DNA of 64,000 bases from NCBI GenBank assembly GCA_963737705.1, contig CAVTTP010000004.1:434001-498000 (forward strand), given 5' to 3'. The first letter of the stretch is position 1, and each line of letters opens with the position of its first letter. The position numbers were made by a program, and so were the translations under genes. Positions 22,396 to 31,436 of the stretch are shown here, in pieces. This stretch comes from PALSA-607 sp963737705. GTDB lineage: Bacteria > Actinomycetota > Actinomycetes > Acidothermales > Acidothermaceae. The notes beneath the pieces are model-generated. The model was not told the DNA's origin. It made no database searches and saw only the letters and a program-made list of their open reading frames with translations.

Positions 22396-24411
22396 ATGGG
22401 TCGCACACGCCGTCCGCGCCTATCCGTTCGGGGCATGTCAGGGTGGGTCAGTCTCCCGGCGGCCACCCTGCTGTTCGCCGCGATCGCGCTCGGGTCGCTA
22501 GCCGCGGCACCAGCTGACGCTGTGGCCAGCCCTGCCGCCCCGGCCGCCCCGGCGGCGCAGCTGCGGGTCGACCAGGTGGGCTACCTGCCAAGCGATGCGA
22601 AGCACGCGTACCTGATGGCCAACCACCGCGTGAAGCACGCGACGTGGGATGTCGTGGATGGCGCGAATCATGTCGTCGCGCACGGCACCGTCGGTACCGC
22701 CAACCGTGGACCGTGGAACACGAACTACCCCGACGTCTACGACATCACGTTCAGCGGACTCGCAGCGCTTGGCACGTATCACCTCACCGTGCACGGCGAT
22801 GCCAGCGCTGCGTCGCCGTCGTTCGCGATCGAGAGCGCGGCCAGCCTTTACGGGCAAGTGGTTCTCGACGGCGTCAACTTCTACCAAGTGCAGCGCGATG
22901 GGTCCGATGTCATCCCGGGGCCACTGGACCGGCAGCCCGCTCACCTCAATGACGCGCACGCCACCGTCTACCAAACACCCGACTTCGTTGACACCACGAG
23001 CGATGACTCACTTGTTGGGGGCTCGCCACTCGTGAAGATTAAGGGCGCGCCGACAGTGAACGCAGAAGGCGGCTGGTATGACGCCGGCGACTACCTGAAG
23101 TTCACCCACACCGCCGCGTACGGCGATGTCGTGCTCTACGCGAGCGAACGCGCATTGGGCAACACCGCGCCGTCCACATTGAAGACCGAAGCGGCATACG
23201 GCGAGAACTGGCTCGACAAGATGTGGCAGATGTCGACGAAGACGCTGTACTTGCAGGTGGGCGTCGGCACCGGAAACGGCAGCGACACGGTCGACCCGAC
23301 GTTCAACGGTGACCACGACTTGTGGCGGCTCCCGCAGGCGGACGCCACCGACACCGACCCGATGGATCGCTACGCCGCTGTCGACCGTCCGGTCTTCGAA
23401 GCTGCCGCGCCGGGCCACAAGATCAGCCCAAACCTCGTCGGTCGAGTCTCGGCCGCGTTCGCACTGGCCGCACAGGTCGACGCGGCGAGCAATCGGTCGC
23501 GCGCGCAGTATGAATACGAAGAGGCAACGTCGCTGTACGCGATGGCGAACACCAGCAACCCGCCGTCCCCGCTCGTGACTGCCGATCCCGAGGCGTACTA
23601 CCCGGAGACGACGTGGCACGACGACATGGAACTCGGTGCGACCGAGATCGCGCTGGCTGCCCAGAAGCTGTCACACAACGCGATGCCGTACCTGACTGCC
23701 GCTGCGGGCTTCGCCAAGGACTACATCGCGGACGACGCGGCAGCTGGCGACACGTTCAACCTCTACGACGTGAGCGCGCTTGCACACACCGACCTGGTTC
23801 ACGCGATGACTGCCGCAGGCAATCCGAAGCTCGCTGTCACCAAGTCGGCGCTGATCAAGGATCTGAAGCGTCAAGTTGAACTCGGCGCCACGCACGCATC
23901 CGACGACACCTTCCGGGCCGCCGGCGACATCAATCAGTTCGACGTCGACTCGCACACGTTCGGGTGGATCGCGATGGAGGCTTGGTACACCGGGCTGACC
24001 GGCGACCACAGGTTTGACGCGTTCGCGGCCGAGCAACGCGACTGGCTGTTCGGTGCCAACGCCTGGGGCACCAGCTTCATGGTCGGCGAGGGCTCGACGT
24101 TCCCCGACTGCATGCAGCACCAGGTGGCGAACCTCAGCGGCAACTTGCACGGCGTTGGCCCGGCTCTCGACGTCGGCGCCGTCGTCAACGGCCCCAACGA
24201 CAACTCGAACTTCGAGGGCGGGCTCGGCGGTCTTCAGGACGGCATGCGGAAGTGTCCGACGAACGGCGTCGACAAGTTCGCCGCGTTCGACACCTCGACG
24301 GCGAGCTTTGTCGACGACGTGCGGTCGTGGCAGACCGACGAGCCGGCTCTGGACATGACAGGTGCGGCAATCATCGCGGCCGCTTCCCAACTGGCCCTCC
24401 ACCAGTACTAG
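22396..24411 (+). CDS. Secreted glycoside hydrolase family 9 (endoglucanase-like)
   Basis: A 671-residue secreted protein. A signal peptide with Arg-rich start and hydrophobic core (about 15-45) is followed by an Ala-Pro linker. An N-terminal Ig-like cellulase domain (about 50-140, from QLRVDQVGYLPSDAKHAYL) precedes a GH9 (alpha/alpha)6 catalytic domain with GGWYDAGDYLKFTHTAAYGDVV (nucleophilic-water Asp pair) and, at the end, SWQTDEPALDMTGAAI, where the Glu is the likely catalytic acid. It acts on beta-1,4-glucans outside the cell. No carbohydrate-binding module or sortase signal is seen. Start ATG 22396 is preferred over GTG 22357 because of the promoter and operator just upstream. Confidence 0.9.
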   Translation: MGRTRRPRLSVRGMSGWVSLPAATLLFAAIALGSLAAAPADAVASPAAPAAPAAQLRVDQVGYLPSDAKHAYLMANHRVKHATWDVVDGANHVVAHGTVGTANRGPWNTNYPDVYDITFSGLAALGTYHLTVHGDASAASPSFAIESAASLYGQVVLDGVNFYQVQRDGSDVIPGPLDRQPAHLNDAHATVYQTPDFVDTTSDDSLVGGSPLVKIKGAPTVNAEGGWYDAGDYLKFTHTAAYGDVVLYASERALGNTAPSTLKTEAAYGENWLDKMWQMSTKTLYLQVGVGTGNGSDTVDPTFNGDHDLWRLPQADATDTDPMDRYAAVDRPVFEAAAPGHKISPNLVGRVSAAFALAAQVDAASNRSRAQYEYEEATSLYAMANTSNPPSPLVTADPEAYYPETTWHDDMELGATEIALAAQKLSHNAMPYLTAAAGFAKDYIADDAAAGDTFNLYDVSALAHTDLVHAMTAAGNPKLAVTKSALIKDLKRQVELGATHASDDTFRAAGDINQFDVDSHTFGWIAMEAWYTGLTGDHRFDAFAAEQRDWLFGANAWGTSFMVGEGSTFPDCMQHQVANLSGNLHGVGPALDVGAVVNGPNDNSNFEGGLGGLQDGMRKCPTNGVDKFAAFDTSTASFVDDVRSWQTDEPALDMTGAAIIAAASQLALHQY

Positions 24412-24427
24412 GCGGCACACTGCGCGT

Positions 24428-25051
24428 ATGGACAACGCGGAGTTGACGTTGCTCGATTGGCGGCGCCGAGTGCACGCCGTCTATACCGCAGTCCGCGCGG
24501 CCACCGATCCGGCGAACGCGCACGCGATGTGGGCTGCCGAGCGTGACGATCTGTTCGCGCACCATCCACAGTCGCCGATCGCGATCGATCGCCGAGGCGC
24601 GTTCACGGGTGTCCCCGTCAAGGCGTACGACCCGACGTGGCGCTTCGAGCTGCCTGTCGAGGTCGAGGTCGAGCCCTTGCACATCGATGTTGCGACCGGG
24701 ACAGACGGCATGGTGCCGTTCGATCGCGTCGGTCGGGTCGTCGTTCCAGATGTTGGCAGCCTCGACGTGTGGGCGCTGCGCAGCTACGGCGGAGGCCTGT
24801 TCATCCCCCTGCGCGACCGGACGGCGAGCCACACGACCTACGGCGGTGGCCGCTACCTGATCGACACGGCCAAGGGCGCTGACCTTGGCAGTGATGCTGC
24901 CGCGGGCACGATGGTGCTCGACTTCAACTTCGCCTACCACCCGTCGTGCGCGTACGACGCCGCATGGGCGTGCCCGCTAGCGCCGCCCGGCAATGTGCTC
25001 GACGTCGAGGTGCCCGTCGGCGAGCAACTCCCTGCTGGCGGCTGGTACTAA
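24428..25051 (+). CDS. DUF1684 domain protein
   Basis: A 207-residue protein of the DUF1684 family. Markers are LLDWRRRVHAVYTAVR near the start, ERDDLFAHHPQSPI, VGSLDVWALRSYGGGLFIPLRDRT, GGGRYLIDTAKGADLG and the conserved C-terminal DFNFAYHPSCAYDAAWACPLAPPGNVL. No enzyme activity is established for the family. Start ATG 24428; the reading from 24362 lies inside the GH9 gene. It follows GH9 by 16 bases and may be co-transcribed. No signal peptide is seen. Confidence 0.88.
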   Translation: MDNAELTLLDWRRRVHAVYTAVRAATDPANAHAMWAAERDDLFAHHPQSPIAIDRRGAFTGVPVKAYDPTWRFELPVEVEVEPLHIDVATGTDGMVPFDRVGRVVVPDVGSLDVWALRSYGGGLFIPLRDRTASHTTYGGGRYLIDTAKGADLGSDAAAGTMVLDFNFAYHPSCAYDAAWACPLAPPGNVLDVEVPVGEQLPAGGWY

Positions 25052-25112
25052 CCGCCTTTCCCACGCTGCGGCGAATCTGCGAGGCTTGAGCATCGACCGG
25101 ACGGAGCTACCC

Positions 25113-25688
25113 ATGACTCTTCAGATTGCCCAACAGCCGGACGCCGACGCGTTGCTCGACCGCGATCCGCTCGCGCTGCTCGTCGGCATGCTGCTCGACC
25201 AGCAGTTCCCGATGGAGCGTGCCTTCGCCGGTTCGTACTTGCTCGCGCAGCGGATGGGTGTCGACCAGCTGAACGCCCATGACATCGCTGACTACGACCC
25301 GGAGAAGTTCGCCACCCTGTTCGTGGGCCCACCCGCAATCCACCGTTTCCCCGGCGCCATGGCCGCCCGGGTGCAAGCACTCGCTCGCCTCTTGGTCGCC
25401 GACTACGACGGCAGCGCCGAGGCGCTATGGAAGGGTGCGAAGTCGGGTGGGGAGTTGCACGGCCGGATCGCGACGCTGCCCGGTTTCGGCCAGCAGAAGG
25501 CGCGAATCTTCGTTGCTCTGTTGGGAAAACAGCGTGGGGTGCGGCCACGTGGCTGGCGCGAGGCTGCGGGCGCGTACGGCGAGGACGGCAGCTTCCGATC
25601 GGTCGCTGACGTCACCGGCCCAGAGTCGTTGCAGAAGGTTCGTGATCACAAGAAGGAGATGAAGGCCGCGGCGAAGGCCGGCGCGTAG
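25113..25688 (+). CDS. HhH-GPD family protein (uncharacterised DNA glycosylase-like)
   Basis: A 191-residue protein of the actinobacterial HhH-GPD group. LLVGMLLDQQFPMERAFAGSYLL and the helix-hairpin-helix-like IATLPGFGQQKARIFVALLGKQ match base-excision glycosylases, but the protein is shorter and I do not see the iron-sulfur Cys cluster of endonuclease III. The usual catalytic Asp region after the hairpin is GWREAAGAYGEDGSFRSVADV. Role in repair is likely but unproved. Start ATG 25113 with GGAG at 25103-25106. Its stop abuts the stop of the convergent gene with no base between. Confidence 0.82.
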   Translation: MTLQIAQQPDADALLDRDPLALLVGMLLDQQFPMERAFAGSYLLAQRMGVDQLNAHDIADYDPEKFATLFVGPPAIHRFPGAMAARVQALARLLVADYDGSAEALWKGAKSGGELHGRIATLPGFGQQKARIFVALLGKQRGVRPRGWREAAGAYGEDGSFRSVADVTGPESLQKVRDHKKEMKAAAKAGA

Positions 25689-26231
25689 TTACGGCGCCTG
25701 ATCGGCGTCGGGCAGCTCGAGCCACTCCGCCCAAGTGAGGTCGCGGCCGATGTATCGCGGGCTCTCGAACGGCCAACTCATCGCGATCCAGCCCGGCACC
25801 AGCTCGTCGAGCGCGGCCTCAGTCTCGCTGCCAGCAAGCTGATCGATCACCCACCAGCAGATCTCGGCGTCCGCTCCGATCTTCTCCGGTGGGTCGATGT
25901 AGACGCAGCCGAGGAGTCTCGATTCAGCCTCGTCGAAGAACGCGTAGTTGAACGACTCGTGTGCTTCGATCTCGGCTTCGTGCCGGGCCAGATCAGCGCG
26001 GTCTTGCTCGCGCGTCATCGACTCGGGCGGCCACTCCCACGCAGGGCCGAATATCGACCACAGTCGCGCTCGCGAGCCCATCACCGCGACCATGTCGAGG
26101 TCGACGTCCGTTGCCCGGATCGGCCTTAAGTGGTGTTCGGCGTCGACATCGACGCGCGACGGGTGAACGAAGTCGACAGGTAGCCACGGCATGCCAAGAG
26201 CGTATGGCGAGGCGTGTGCGCCGTCAGACAT
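25689..26231 (-). CDS. GNAT-like N-acetyltransferase
   Basis: A 180-residue protein. HHLRPIRATDVDLDMVAVMGSRARLW, FNYAFFDEAESRLLGCVYIDPP and AEICWWVIDQLAGSETEAALDELVPGWI resemble GNAT acetyltransferases of a group common in actinobacteria. The acetyl-CoA loop (Q/RxxGxG/A) is not clear, so this is a fold-level call. Start ATG 26231 (MSDGAHASPYALGMPW) is the best of several; ATGs at 26192-26195 or upstream in frame remain possible. It is convergent with the HhH-GPD gene and divergent from the WXG100-like gene. Confidence 0.65.
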   Translation of the reverse strand: MSDGAHASPYALGMPWLPVDFVHPSRVDVDAEHHLRPIRATDVDLDMVAVMGSRARLWSIFGPAWEWPPESMTREQDRADLARHEAEIEAHESFNYAFFDEAESRLLGCVYIDPPEKIGADAEICWWVIDQLAGSETEAALDELVPGWIAMSWPFESPRYIGRDLTWAEWLELPDADQAP

Positions 26232-26368
26232 GACTCTCCACAGCCGTCGGCGCTTTCCACCAAAGCTTGCGCAGCCAACCGCGGCCCGGTGCGTCACTCA
26301 TAGGTTCGGTAGACCGACGCGATGTCGGCGCGGCGTTACATCGGAACAGCCATGGCGAACGGGGTGCG

Positions 26369-26698
26369 GTGTCGAACATCGAAGAGATCGGGCTAGAACT
26401 CAACCAGCGCGCGGTGCAGGTCGAGATGGCTGGCGCGCAACTGGTGCGGGCGGCTGCTGAGGCAATCTGGACGTCGATCGCAGCCGATGCATTTCGTGCT
26501 CGGGTCGATCACCGGCGACAGCAGTTCGGCGCCGTTGCCGATCTCCTGCGCGGTGCCGCGCAGACCGTATTCGGGTATTCCGCCAATGTCGACGCGGAGC
26601 AAGCGCGGCTGCGCAGACTCGCACTTGCCGCCGAGCACGCGGTGATCCGCGGTGGCGTCGACATAGGCCGGGCCGTCGTTGGCGGTATTCACCTGTGA
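26369..26698 (+). CDS. WXG100-like small helical protein
   Basis: A 109-residue protein that looks wholly helical. A Trp-Thr-Ser turn sits between two helices (AEAIWTSIAADAFRARVDHRR, near residue 35-55), as in the W-x-G turn of ESX/WXG100 proteins, where the W-S-x-A-A-x-A-F-R version is common in actinobacteria. No signal peptide is seen. Its stop overlaps the GTG start of the lipase-like gene (GTGA at 26695-26698), so the two are coupled. Such small proteins often chaperone or dimerise with a secreted partner. No type VII secretion ATPase is in the window. Start GTG 26369 is a judgement: no clear ribosome site. Confidence 0.6.
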   Translation: MSNIEEIGLELNQRAVQVEMAGAQLVRAAAEAIWTSIAADAFRARVDHRRQQFGAVADLLRGAAQTVFGYSANVDAEQARLRRLALAAEHAVIRGGVDIGRAVVGGIHL

Positions 26699-28008
26699 GT
26701 GGTGCGGCAGAGATTGTCGACTATGAAGAGCTCGCTCGCATGTCATCGGTGTGGGACGAGGCTGCGGCGTCGATGGCGCGCACAGGTTTTCAGGTAGCCG
26801 CGCTCGCCTCCTCGCCAGAACTGCTGGCGAGCGCCATATTCGACCCGATAGGTGCGACTCGAGCCGAGGCCGGCATTCTGCGCGCTGCTGCCGGGCCGGG
26901 CAGCCTGGCCGCCTTGAGTGCCCGCCTCGTGATCGACTCGACTCTGCTCAGGGCGGTCATCGCCAAGGAGCAGTACGTCGATGACCTGCCGTTGCATCAA
27001 GTTGCGGCGTTCGAGCGATGTCTGGTGACGTTGCCGATGGAGTTGACGCTGCATCCGGCCCGTGCGCTGCGTGACGGCATTCGCGACAGTGCGGCGCTCG
27101 CCAACGCGATCACCGGTTACGCAGCTCCGCACACACAGACGCTACTGGGGTTGTTCGCACCCTCATCGCGATTTCGCCTCGACGTCGCAGAACATCGCCA
27201 GTTGTCCGTCGATCCCGTTCTCGGCTTGCCGCTGGCGCCGCTGATACCGGATGACGAACGAACTGGTGGGAGTGTCTCGATATCGAGATATGCACCGTCC
27301 TGGGGGCGGCAGCCGCCGTCGTCCATCGGCTCCATGCTTGACCGAGTCGGCGATCTCGAGGACCAGCCATCGGCCTCGATCGCCGTGCAGCGGGTGGCGG
27401 GCAGAGACGGTGTTGCGCGTTACGTTGTCGTGCTCTCGGGCATGCGAAGCATGACGAGCACGTCAGACCCCGAGGATCTCCTGGGCTCGGGGGCCGCAGT
27501 CGTCCGCACGACGACGAACTACACGACCTGCGTGCGACAGGCGATTGACGCCGCCCTCGTGCCACGCGGCGCGCAGGTGTTGCTCGTCGGGCACAGCGAA
27601 GGTGGCATCGTCGCGATGGATCTTGCTGGCGATCCAGCGTTCAACGGCGGTCGGGTGCGGGTGACCCAGGTGGTGGCGGCGGGATCCCCGATCAGTTCCA
27701 AGCCCGTCGCGCCGGGCAGCGGCACCCGGGTCTTGGGCATCGAAAACGTGAACGACATCGTGACCCACCTCGACGCCGACGACCCGCCGGCGTCGCGCCA
27801 GAGCGTAGAGCGTTTGACCTATCGATTCGCCGACGACGAGCACAACATCGTGGCCAGCCATGACGTGACGCTCTACGCGCACCAGGCAGCAGCGTTGGCC
27901 GACTCCCCGAACCCGCTGATGATCGACGTCCAGGCCGGTTTACGCCCGTTTATGGACGGTTCGGCGACCACGGAGGTCTTTACCTTGCATGATCGCGTCA
28001 CGCCTTGA
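26695..28008 (+). CDS. Lipase-like alpha/beta hydrolase with helical N-terminal domain
   Basis: A 437-residue protein in two parts. Residues 1-190 are mostly helical with no enzyme motif (DYEELARMSSVWDEAAASM at the start). Residues 200-437 are an alpha/beta hydrolase: strand and oxyanion region, Ser nucleophile in VLLVGHSEGGIVAMDLA, Asp in IENVNDIVTHLDADD and His in ASHDVTLYAHQAA. No signal peptide or membrane anchor is seen. The upstream WXG100-like gene overlaps it by 4 bases, so I infer that the pair is a helper plus hydrolase that may be exported by a type VII-like route. It could instead be a plain cytoplasmic esterase. The substrate is unknown, lipid being most likely by motif. Confidence 0.72.
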   Translation: MSGAAEIVDYEELARMSSVWDEAAASMARTGFQVAALASSPELLASAIFDPIGATRAEAGILRAAAGPGSLAALSARLVIDSTLLRAVIAKEQYVDDLPLHQVAAFERCLVTLPMELTLHPARALRDGIRDSAALANAITGYAAPHTQTLLGLFAPSSRFRLDVAEHRQLSVDPVLGLPLAPLIPDDERTGGSVSISRYAPSWGRQPPSSIGSMLDRVGDLEDQPSASIAVQRVAGRDGVARYVVVLSGMRSMTSTSDPEDLLGSGAAVVRTTTNYTTCVRQAIDAALVPRGAQVLLVGHSEGGIVAMDLAGDPAFNGGRVRVTQVVAAGSPISSKPVAPGSGTRVLGIENVNDIVTHLDADDPPASRQSVERLTYRFADDEHNIVASHDVTLYAHQAAALADSPNPLMIDVQAGLRPFMDGSATTEVFTLHDRVTP

Positions 28009-28010
28009 GC

Positions 28011-28026
28011 CTCCGGGCGCCCGGAG
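28011..28026. terminator. Perfect 16-bp palindrome after the lipase gene
   Basis: CTCCGGGCGCCCGGAG starts two bases after the lipase stop codon and can fold as a 6-bp GC-rich stem with a GCGC loop. No T-run follows, as is frequent for actinobacterial hairpin terminators. It separates the lipase pair from sigA. Confidence 0.45.
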
Positions 28027-28121
28027 ATGGTCGCGGTCGTGGCTACAATGGCGAGACCATGCCCGACCGGGTTCCGGCCCAGCGGTACTGACCCGCGAGC
28101 CAATATGTCCAGACGACGAGC

Positions 28122-29513
28122 ATGGCACTGAAGACCGCGGCCATGAGCCGGACCGAAGACGCGATTACGAGCGCCAAGACCATGGGAGTTACCACGAAGG
28201 CCAGGGGCAATCTCAACGCCGCGACAGACGTGTCTGAACCCACGAGCACCACGAGCCATGGCCAGCCGCCGGCGAAGTCAGCCGCGGGGAAGGCCGGTAA
28301 GACGGCTCCCGTCGCACTGGTGGTCGACCCGGCCATCGTCGCCGACCTCGACCCCGACCTCGAGGCGGACGTCGATCCCGACGTATTCGCTGACGACGTC
28401 GTGCTCGAAGTCGACCTCGTCGATGTCGAGGTAGACATCGCGGAAGTAGACGTCGACGTCGTCGCCGATGTCGTCGACCCTGTCGATCCGGCCGCGGCGA
28501 TCGTCGTGGGCGACGCGGCGGAGGAAGTCGACGAGGACGACGAACCAGTCGAGGTTGTCGCCGAGGACGATGGCGAGCCCCAGGCGCAGCTGGTCAGCGC
28601 CGGCGCCACTGCCGACCCGGTCAAGGACTACCTGAAGCAGATCGGCAAGGTGCCGCTGCTCAACGCCGAGCAAGAAGTCGAGCTCGCGAAGCGGATCGAG
28701 GCTGGACTTTTCGCCGAGGAGAAGCTCAACTCCGGTGAGAAGCTCACGGTCAAGCTCCGCAAGGAGTTCGAGTGGATCGCCGAAGACGGCCGGCGGGCGA
28801 AGAACCACCTGCTGGAAGCCAACCTGCGGCTGGTGGTCTCGCTCGCGAAGCGCTACACCGGCCGCGGCATGCTTTTCCTCGACCTGATCCAAGAGGGCAA
28901 CCTCGGGCTGATCCGCGCCGTCGAGAAGTTCGACTACACCAAGGGCTACAAGTTCTCGACGTACGCCACGTGGTGGATCCGCCAGGCGATCACCCGCGCG
29001 ATGGCCGACCAGGCCCGCACGATCCGCATCCCCGTGCACATGGTCGAGGTCATCAACAAGCTCGCACGTGTCCAGCGCCAGATGTTGCAGGACCTCGGTC
29101 GCGAACCGACCCCCGAAGAGCTGGCCGCCGAGCTCGACATGACCCCCGAGAAGGTCATCGAAGTCCAGAAGTACGGTCGCGAGCCGATCAGCTTGCACAC
29201 GCCGCTCGGTGAAGACGGCGACAGCGAGTTCGGCGACCTCATCGAGGACTCCGAGGCGATCGTGCCCGCCGAGGCGGTGTCGTTCACGCTGCTGCAAGAG
29301 CAGCTGCACTCCGTGCTCGACACGTTGTCCGAGCGCGAGGCAGGCGTCGTTTCGATGCGCTTCGGTCTCACCGACGGTCAGCCCAAGACGCTCGACGAGA
29401 TCGGCAAGGTCTACGGCGTCACCCGTGAGCGGATCCGGCAGATCGAGTCGAAGACGATGTCGAAGCTGCGACACCCGTCACGTTCTCAGGTGCTTCGCGA
29501 CTACCTCGACTAA
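28122..29513 (+). CDS. sigA: Primary RNA polymerase sigma factor (SigA/HrdB)
   Basis: A 463-residue group 1 sigma factor. Region 1.1 is replaced by a low-complexity acidic tract, about residues 65-150, built of Val, Asp, Glu and Ala. Region 1.2 begins DPVKDYLKQIGKVPLLNAEQEVELAKRIEAG. Region 2 has NLRLVVSLAKRYTGRGMLFLDLIQEGN and YKFSTYATWWIRQAI for -10 recognition. Region 3 has RIPVHMVEVINKLARVQRQM. Region 4 has LDEIGKVYGVTRERIRQIESKTMSKLRHP for -35 recognition. It directs housekeeping transcription. The ATG at 28122 gives the longest N-terminus; ATG 28143 is an alternative, and both have weak ribosome sites. Confidence 0.96.
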   Translation: MALKTAAMSRTEDAITSAKTMGVTTKARGNLNAATDVSEPTSTTSHGQPPAKSAAGKAGKTAPVALVVDPAIVADLDPDLEADVDPDVFADDVVLEVDLVDVEVDIAEVDVDVVADVVDPVDPAAAIVVGDAAEEVDEDDEPVEVVAEDDGEPQAQLVSAGATADPVKDYLKQIGKVPLLNAEQEVELAKRIEAGLFAEEKLNSGEKLTVKLRKEFEWIAEDGRRAKNHLLEANLRLVVSLAKRYTGRGMLFLDLIQEGNLGLIRAVEKFDYTKGYKFSTYATWWIRQAITRAMADQARTIRIPVHMVEVINKLARVQRQMLQDLGREPTPEELAAELDMTPEKVIEVQKYGREPISLHTPLGEDGDSEFGDLIEDSEAIVPAEAVSFTLLQEQLHSVLDTLSEREAGVVSMRFGLTDGQPKTLDEIGKVYGVTRERIRQIESKTMSKLRHPSRSQVLRDYLD

Positions 29514-29546
29514 GAGTCAACCTTCGGTGGCGGCGGGGCGGCCCAG

Positions 29547-31436
29547 TCAGAAGCCGAGCAGCTGATCGATCGTTATCTGCACGTTGGTCGAGATTGCGGC
29601 AGTGCCTCCGAAGATGCTGCTGGTCGCCACGCTGGATCGAACCACGTTCAGGTAGTTGCTCGTCGACCCCGGCATCGCCGTCGGGTAGGTCAGCACGATC
29701 GGACCGCCCACTCGGGCGAGGTAGGCACCCCCTGACATCGCGTCGGCGAACGTGGCCCCGCTGGCAACGCCGACAGAGGACGGCGTGCTGAAGAAAGTCG
29801 AGGCTAGCGTCGTTGCTGTCGAGAAGCGGTCGGTGCCGACGATCTGAATCGCGGCGCCATCCGCCCTGGCAGCCGGACCGCCGACTGCATAGACCGTACC
29901 GACATGCGCGTTCAGGTATGCCCGGGTGACCGCTGGAACCGACGACCCGTCCGTGAGCAGCACGACGCCGCCCACGTGTGCAGCGGCCGGCCCTGCTGCC
30001 AACGCATCAGGGAAGTTGATCCCCGTCGCAAGGAACACCGTGCTGCGCCCGCCAAGAACGTTGGCCACAGCAACCGCCGTCGCGTACCGGTCGGCACCAC
30101 CGATGCGTGTCGTCGTGTAGCCCAACGATTGCAGCGTGGTCTCGACACTTGTCGGGATCGCGGAGGTGCTGCCGATCAGGTACACGCTTCCGTGCGCACC
30201 GAGTACGCGGCTGATCTCGTTGCGAGTAACCGTCGGCAACGACCCACCTTGCACGAACAGCAAGGGGGCCCTAGTCGCCGCTGCGAGCGGTGCAGCCACC
30301 AGAGCGTCGGGGAAGTCGTCGGAGCGAGCAAGCACGACGGCCCCTGCGCCGCCACTCGGGAAGTTCAGTTGCGACACAGCAACTGCGGTACCGATGCGGT
30401 CAGTTCCTGCAACGCGCACTGGCGTCGTCCGCGAGATGACGGTGATTGTGCCCGACGTCCCGGTGATCGACGACGTGACCGTGTCGGTCGCCTTCACGGT
30501 GCGGCCACCGAGCGTTCGAAGCGTCGCACTGAAGTTCCCGACCCCGTTCGTCAGTTTGGCGTTCGCGCCGAGCGTCGCCGATGGATCGGTCGAGGTGAGG
30601 TGCACCGTGCCGCCGTACGTCGTCACGGTGTTTTCGTACGCGTCTTGCGCCGTCACGGCTACCACGAACGGAACGCCGTATGCCACCGAAGTCTGCGCGG
30701 TGACCAGCAGGTGGGTCGTCTTCGCCGGCGCGACGGTAATCGTTGCCGTCGTACCCGAGACTCCCGTCGTGGTGTCGGTCGCTGTGATCGTGTGCGCGCC
30801 GGCTGTCTTCAGCGTCACGGTGAAGGCATGCTGGCCGCTTGACAACGTCGAGTTCGGCGGCAGCACGGCAGCCGGATCGTTGCTGGTCAACTTGACTGTT
30901 CCGGCGTAGCCCGTCACGACGTTGCTGCTGCCATCGAGGGCTTTCACCGTCACGACGAACGACGTACCGGCGGTCGCCGTCGCTGACGCGGTCGCTGACA
31001 GGTGCGTCGTGTTCTGCGTGACGTTCACGGCGCCCGAGGTGCCCTTGATCGACGACGTACTGGTATCAGTGACCGTCACGTGCTGGCTGCCACTGGTGGA
31101 GAACCTGACCGTGAAGCTGCCGACTCCACCGGCGAACGTCGAGTTCGGCGGGAGTACGGCGCTCCCGTCGGTCGATGTGAAATGCACCGTGCCCGCGTAG
31201 GTCGTCGCGACCGCGTTACTGCCATCGAGCGCCGTCACGGTGACGGTCACCGTGTCTCCCACCGCTGCACTTGCGGGCGCACTCACGGTGAAGTGGGTGG
31301 CAGCCGCCGCGTTCGCGACGCCAGTCGCAAGAAATGAGATCGGGACGGCGATCAGTGCCGCCGCGGCGAAGCGTGCGTATCGGCCAGCTCGCGTCTTCAC
31401 TCGAGCCGACGACCGTGGTGTGGTGACGTCACTCAT
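29547..31436 (-). CDS. Cell-wall-binding repeat surface protein with Ig-like domains
   Basis: A 629-residue exported protein. The signal peptide ends near residue 43 (FAAAALIAVPISFLATGVANA). Three Ig-like repeats of about 95 residues follow (about 45-140, 141-238, 239-335), each with GTVxxTSxDxxAxLxxN and ending in a TDT...SGT strand. The rest (about 336-629) holds cell-wall-binding repeats of the CWB2 type: RVAGTDRIGTAVAVSQ, RIGGADRYATAVAVA and IVGTDRFSTATTLAS, with FPDALVAAP/FPDALAAGP cores. It should sit on the envelope and might be an adhesin. No enzyme domain is present. Start ATG 31436; the longer upstream frame has no signal-like start. Confidence 0.9.
   Translation of the reverse strand: MSDVTTPRSSARVKTRAGRYARFAAAALIAVPISFLATGVANAAAATHFTVSAPASAAVGDTVTVTVTALDGSNAVATTYAGTVHFTSTDGSAVLPPNSTFAGGVGSFTVRFSTSGSQHVTVTDTSTSSIKGTSGAVNVTQNTTHLSATASATATAGTSFVVTVKALDGSSNVVTGYAGTVKLTSNDPAAVLPPNSTLSSGQHAFTVTLKTAGAHTITATDTTTGVSGTTATITVAPAKTTHLLVTAQTSVAYGVPFVVAVTAQDAYENTVTTYGGTVHLTSTDPSATLGANAKLTNGVGNFSATLRTLGGRTVKATDTVTSSITGTSGTITVISRTTPVRVAGTDRIGTAVAVSQLNFPSGGAGAVVLARSDDFPDALVAAPLAAATRAPLLFVQGGSLPTVTRNEISRVLGAHGSVYLIGSTSAIPTSVETTLQSLGYTTTRIGGADRYATAVAVANVLGGRSTVFLATGINFPDALAAGPAAAHVGGVVLLTDGSSVPAVTRAYLNAHVGTVYAVGGPAARADGAAIQIVGTDRFSTATTLASTFFSTPSSVGVASGATFADAMSGGAYLARVGGPIVLTYPTAMPGSTSNYLNVVRSSVATSSIFGGTAAISTNVQITIDQLLGF

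Noticed and set aside
28278..29474. 398-codon minus-strand open frame opposite sigA
   Set aside because: It mirrors sigA codon structure (third-position GC) and has no recognisable domain or ribosome site.
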